Below, one piece after another: positions 4,738 through 7,326 of a DNA stretch of 7,326 nucleotides. The stretch is from contig NZER01000119.1 in the NCBI GenBank assembly GCA_002690445.1, positions 1 to 7,326 of the forward strand, in the 5' to 3' direction. How positions within the stretch are numbered: the stretch's first letter is position 1; each line of letters starts with the position of its first letter. The position numbers were made by a program, and so were the translations under genes. The stretch comes from Candidatus Pacearchaeota archaeon. Lineage in GTDB: Archaea > Nanoarchaeota > Nanoarchaeia > Pacearchaeales > GW2011-AR1. Below the pieces are notes generated by a model. The model was given only the letters and a program-made list of their open reading frames with translations, did no database searches and was not told the origin of the DNA.

Positions 4738-6236
4738 TTCCCCTTCTTGGCTGCCTTTTTCTTGGCTGCCTTTTTAACCAACTGCTGACCACCCTTTTGT
4801 CCTTGGCGTCTCTTTTTAACCGCTTTTTTAATCGGTGTTTTCTTTGCTGGTGTTTTCTTTTTTGCAGCGGGTTTCTTTGTTGTTTTCTTGGCTACTTTTT
4901 TAGCTGGCTTTCCAGAAGCCGATGTTAACGACTCACTCGCAGCCTTTCTAGATCGTGTTTTTGCATCTTCTGCAAACTTCTTATAACCTTTCTCAATCCT
5001 TGCTGATTTCTGCTGCTCAAGTGATCGTACAGCATCTATACGTTTCTGCTCTGCCTTTGATATTTTTGGCTTATCAGTTGCACTCTGCCATTTTGGTGGT
5101 GTTTTTGGTCGCGGTTTTGGCTTGGGTTTAGCCGTTGTTCCCATATTAAAGACGCGAGGTTTAGTTGCTGGAGTATGCGTCAGTTGCCTTGGTTTAGGAA
5201 CAACCTTGGGCTTAACGTTCATTACAGCTTTAAGAAATTCTGCAACTGTAAGTGGCTCTTTCCTTTTCTGACCCGATCTAGTACGACTAGCTTTATTTAT
5301 TCGAGCTACTACTTTTTTAGCTTCTGATTTAATTTTCTCGTTAACCTTGGATGCACCACGACCCGCACCAAACGCTAAACCTCTTGTAGTAATTTCTGTA
5401 GTTGTACCCAAACCAGCACCACTTTTTGTTGGTGTAATTTGCATTTTGGGGCTTAAGCGACTTCCAAGATGTTTTTGATAAAACTTTTTTACCTCTTTAG
5501 GGATTATCTTTGACACAGCTTGTTTAATTTTTCCACCTTTTTCTGCAAGTACTCTTGCCGGTGTGACTGCTTTTACAACTTTCAGGGGTGGTGCCAACCC
5601 CAATCCACCTAACGTAACCAAAACATCAAGACCCGTTGCAGATTTTTTGGTCGATGGAACGTTGGCAATTCTTACGGGTTTATCAGATTTTCGTAATCCA
5701 ACTGCGTGTGCGATACTTCCAAGGTCTTCTTCAAATCTTTCCAAAGCACGACCTGTCGCTGGAATTGTTTTTTGTAAAACATGGTGTTTAAGACCACTTA
5801 AACGCTCTTTCCAGTTCGTCTTACTCGGTGATATAGTACCACCACCTCTTGCACCAACACCACCCTTGGCAAATCCTTTAGTCTTGTCAGCTTCGAGAAG
5901 CTTGGCATATGCACCAAGTGGCTTTTTGGCTGTAGGTTTAATTCGAGTTGTTGGCTTTGGTGCTGGCTTTGGTGTTGTGGTCTTTTTGGTAGCTGTAGGT
6001 TTCCGAGAACCTGTCAAGTGTGGACTCGGTTTACCATTAACCGTTATCTTGGTATTACCATGACGAATTGTTTTGCCTGATGACTTGGCTTTGTCGATGG
6101 CTTTACCCATATTCTTGGCTATTCGCAACGCCTTCTGTTTTGCACGCTTCCTTTTAAGTGCCGCGTTTTTAGACGCAAAGTCAGTACCAGCTAATTCCAT
6201 TAGGCGTTGTCCGCCCTTTTTTCTTTTGTATGCCAT
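4734..6236 (-). CDS. Large basic histone H1-like, low-complexity protein
   Basis: A 500-residue, very basic protein starting at ATG 6234-6236 with a good Shine-Dalgarno (AGAGGA, 6242-6247, 5 bases away). The N-terminus is Lys/Arg-rich (MAYKRKKGGQRLMELAG). Residues about 80-105 and 340-382 are Thr/Pro/Lys-rich linkers (TTTPKPAPKPTTRIK, AKPKPKPRPKTPPK). A central part of about 140-315 is more ordered and contains a hydrophobic patch (LDVLVTLGGLGLAPPLKVV, 203-221). Residues 395-430 form a charged helix. The last 58 residues contain about 25 lysines in AKK/TKK/PAKK runs, like the tail of histone H1 or bacterial H1-like proteins. It lies 2 bases after the 326-residue gene. The obvious inference is binding or charge neutralisation of DNA, perhaps as a virion internal protein, but no defined domain is recognised. 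Scaffold or membrane-associated roles are alternatives. Confidence 0.8.
   Translation of the reverse strand: MAYKRKKGGQRLMELAGTDFASKNAALKRKRAKQKALRIAKNMGKAIDKAKSSGKTIRHGNTKITVNGKPSPHLTGSRKPTATKKTTTPKPAPKPTTRIKPTAKKPLGAYAKLLEADKTKGFAKGGVGARGGGTISPSKTNWKERLSGLKHHVLQKTIPATGRALERFEEDLGSIAHAVGLRKSDKPVRIANVPSTKKSATGLDVLVTLGGLGLAPPLKVVKAVTPARVLAEKGGKIKQAVSKIIPKEVKKFYQKHLGSRLSPKMQITPTKSGAGLGTTTEITTRGLAFGAGRGASKVNEKIKSEAKKVVARINKASRTRSGQKRKEPLTVAEFLKAVMNVKPKVVPKPRQLTHTPATKPRVFNMGTTAKPKPKPRPKTPPKWQSATDKPKISKAEQKRIDAVRSLEQQKSARIEKGYKKFAEDAKTRSRKAASESLTSASGKPAKKVAKKTTKKPAAKKKTPAKKTPIKKAVKKRRQGQKGGQQLVKKAAKKKAAKKGK
4746..4775 (-). repeat. Perfect 15-bp tandem duplication in the basic-protein gene
   Basis: Two identical 15-base copies (4746-4760 and 4761-4775; plus-strand unit CTTGGCTGCCTTTTT) lie at the 3' end of the 500-residue gene. 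On the coding strand each encodes KKAAK, giving KKAAKKKAAK. The length is a multiple of three, so the frame is kept. It looks like a recent slippage or duplication event extending the lysine-rich tail. Confidence 0.9.
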
Positions 6237-6238
6237 AA

Positions 6239-7219
6239 TTATCCTCTAGGTATTCCTTTTTGTACGGGTTGTCTGCTTGGTACGGGTTGTCCTGTTGGGC
6301 CAAAGCCTGTCCATGGTCGCGCATTAGGTGAACTTTCAAGTCTACCTGACTGATTTAAGTGTGGACTTGTGCCGGGACTCGGCCCCTGTCTACCCTGCAT
6401 TACCGCCGCAATGTTACCAGCAATCCTGTTTGACGGGCTTATCGCACTATAATTTGTGCTGACTGGAACATTCATTGGCCCCATTCTACCTACTGAACCA
6501 CCCCTCTCCTGACCCCAATTGGGATTGGATGGACTATTACCATAACCTACACCGGGATCAGTTGTCTCAATCGTCCGACCTCTAGGAGCTTGTGCAATAG
6601 GTTGATACCAAGGACTTGATGGGCCTCCTAGTAATTGTGGTCGGCTAAAGACTATGCGATTATCCCCATACCTCAAACCAGAATCACCATAAGCAACTAC
6701 ATTGCTTAAATCCTGTCTTGATGGCATAGCTTCGTTACTATAACCAAGTGTTCCCAAAATACCTTGACCCGACATTGTGCCTTGTATTGGTGGATCATTG
6801 TATGGTTGTAAATCTTGTACTGATCTCTGTACCGCAGGATTAGACGGACTATTTCTATAATTATACTGACCTCTCATTGCTGCGCCACTTGTCCATCTAT
6901 TCGGATCAGATTGCACGGTGTATCTGTCTTCATATGTCGGGGCTTTAGTCCTTGGTGATAAGGGATTGCCAGCCTGACCGCGCCAACCATAGAAATTCAT
7001 TGCATTGTAATTTTCTTTTGCTGGTTGTAAGTCTGGCACTTGGCGTTGAGCCATTGGGTGCGATGGACTCGTTAAGGGCGGCGACATACGAGCAGGATCA
7101 AGACCAGCTGTTGGTTGTGGTATGTATGGGCCTGTCTTTTGTATCTGCCGTTGCGCTTGTTGTGCGGCTGCTACGCCCTGTGGCGTGTATGGATATTGTA
7201 CTCCTCCAACATTAGGCAT
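6239..7219 (-). CDS. Pro/Gln/Gly/Asn/Ser-rich disordered protein with SPSNP-type repeats
   Basis: A 326-residue protein starting at ATG 7217-7219 with a good Shine-Dalgarno (GAAGGGA, 7226-7232, 6 bases away). It overlaps the end of the lipoprotein gene by 8 bases. Composition is dominated by P, Q, G, N, S and R with few hydrophobic runs, so it is probably mostly unfolded. A degenerate unit recurs: SPSHPMAQRQVPDLQP (51-66), SPSNPAVQRSVQDLQP (124-139), SPSNPNWGQERGG (229-241) and SPSNRIAG (261-268), with related SPGTSPHL and SSPNARP near the end. Aromatics (Tyr, Trp) are scattered through the Gly/Asn-rich parts (GQYNYRN, GVGYGNS). There is no signal peptide or membrane segment. It is followed two bases later by the basic 500-residue gene, and the two may work together. 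I recognise no family; structural, scaffold-like or condensate-forming roles are possible but unproven. Confidence 0.75.
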   Translation of the reverse strand: MPNVGGVQYPYTPQGVAAAQQAQRQIQKTGPYIPQPTAGLDPARMSPPLTSPSHPMAQRQVPDLQPAKENYNAMNFYGWRGQAGNPLSPRTKAPTYEDRYTVQSDPNRWTSGAAMRGQYNYRNSPSNPAVQRSVQDLQPYNDPPIQGTMSGQGILGTLGYSNEAMPSRQDLSNVVAYGDSGLRYGDNRIVFSRPQLLGGPSSPWYQPIAQAPRGRTIETTDPGVGYGNSPSNPNWGQERGGSVGRMGPMNVPVSTNYSAISPSNRIAGNIAAVMQGRQGPSPGTSPHLNQSGRLESSPNARPWTGFGPTGQPVPSRQPVQKGIPRG

Positions 7220-7326
7220 TTGTTTTCCCTTCGTATTCTATGTCCATAAACGGTGTATCTATCTCAAGCTTGCCGGGCAACGACTTGCAACCAGCCAACA
7301 TGACAATCAACAGGATTCCACCAAGA
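7212..7326 (-). CDS. Small lipoprotein, C-terminal part (5' end beyond right edge)
   Basis: The frame is open from the right edge and ends at TAA 7212-7214. The 37 codons in view begin with a hydrophobic signal-peptide stretch (LGGILLIVML) directly followed by an LAGC lipobox. The mature part is only about 25 residues (CKSLPGKLEI, then DTPFMDIEYEGKTNA). Only the first few codons should be missing, so the whole protein is probably near 40-45 residues. The protein would be lipidated on that Cys; the residue after it is Lys, not Asp, which is compatible with sorting to the outer membrane. Its stop overlaps the start of the 326-residue gene by 8 bases, so it belongs to the same operon. It could be an outer spanin or a host-envelope-modifying lipoprotein. 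Confidence 0.7.
   Translation of the reverse strand, partial: LGGILLIVMLAGCKSLPGKLEIDTPFMDIEYEGKTNA

Noticed and set aside
4441..4740. Possible non-coding regulatory region or small RNA between the basic-protein gene and the holin-like gene
   Set aside because: The stretch is fully occupied by two short overlapping coding frames, so no intergenic explanation is needed.
5563..6063. Plus-strand open frame of 166 codons
   Set aside because: It lies opposite the lysine/proline-rich gene, whose codon bias leaves few antisense stops. The Phe/Leu/Val/Gly-rich product is the expected artefact.
1..7326. CRISPR array, tRNA/rRNA gene, insertion sequence, integrase or attachment site
   Set aside because: No regularly spaced repeats, cloverleaf-like sequence, transposase motifs or terminal inverted repeats were seen by eye on either strand.

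Overview
The window is a densely packed, single-direction stretch of a tailed double-stranded DNA phage genome. All supported genes lie on the minus strand, so transcription runs from the right edge to the left edge. The two best-recognised proteins look like the head-tail/tail-hub proteins of short-tailed (podovirus-like) phages: a 355-residue connector/adaptor-like protein followed by a 579-residue beta-propeller-like protein of the P22 gp10 / T7 gp12 general type. Two short lipoproteins with good lipoboxes point to a Gram-negative host. I cannot name the host or a phage genus from the sequence alone.

Layout in transcription order (right to left). (1) The end of a small lipoprotein gene enters from the right edge. 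(2) Next are two low-complexity proteins: a 326-residue Pro/Gln/Gly/Asn/Ser-rich, probably disordered protein with a recurring SPSNP-type motif, and a 500-residue very basic protein with a histone H1-like lysine/alanine/proline tail. (3) A chain of six very small genes follows (about 50 to 91 codons), joined by overlaps of 1 to 14 bases and one large out-of-frame overlap. It encodes a 52-residue soluble protein, a 50-residue single-membrane-segment protein, a 57-residue holin-like membrane protein, a 91-residue helical/basic protein, a 67-residue lipoprotein almost wholly embedded in the previous gene (Rz/Rz1-like architecture), and a charge-polarised protein of about 66 residues. Three of these genes are short and easily missed (4579-4737, 4440-4592, 4267-4440). 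(4) The virion genes follow: connector-like protein, propeller-like protein, an 80-residue protein whose C-terminus resembles the end motif of phage head-fibre/decoration proteins, and the first 254 codons of a Gln/Glu/Ala-rich protein that runs off the left edge and may be an internal virion protein.

The genes appear to form one operon. The longest gap between neighbours is about 4 bases and most genes overlap, so there is no intergenic space of any size and I see no convincing promoter or terminator. The upstream half uses recognisable Shine-Dalgarno sites, while the four virion genes on the left do not. The most interesting parts are the compact membrane/lipoprotein cassette placed inside the virion module, which is a candidate lysis module with unusual membership and no endolysin in view, and the pair of low-complexity proteins before it, of which the histone-like one may bind or condense DNA.
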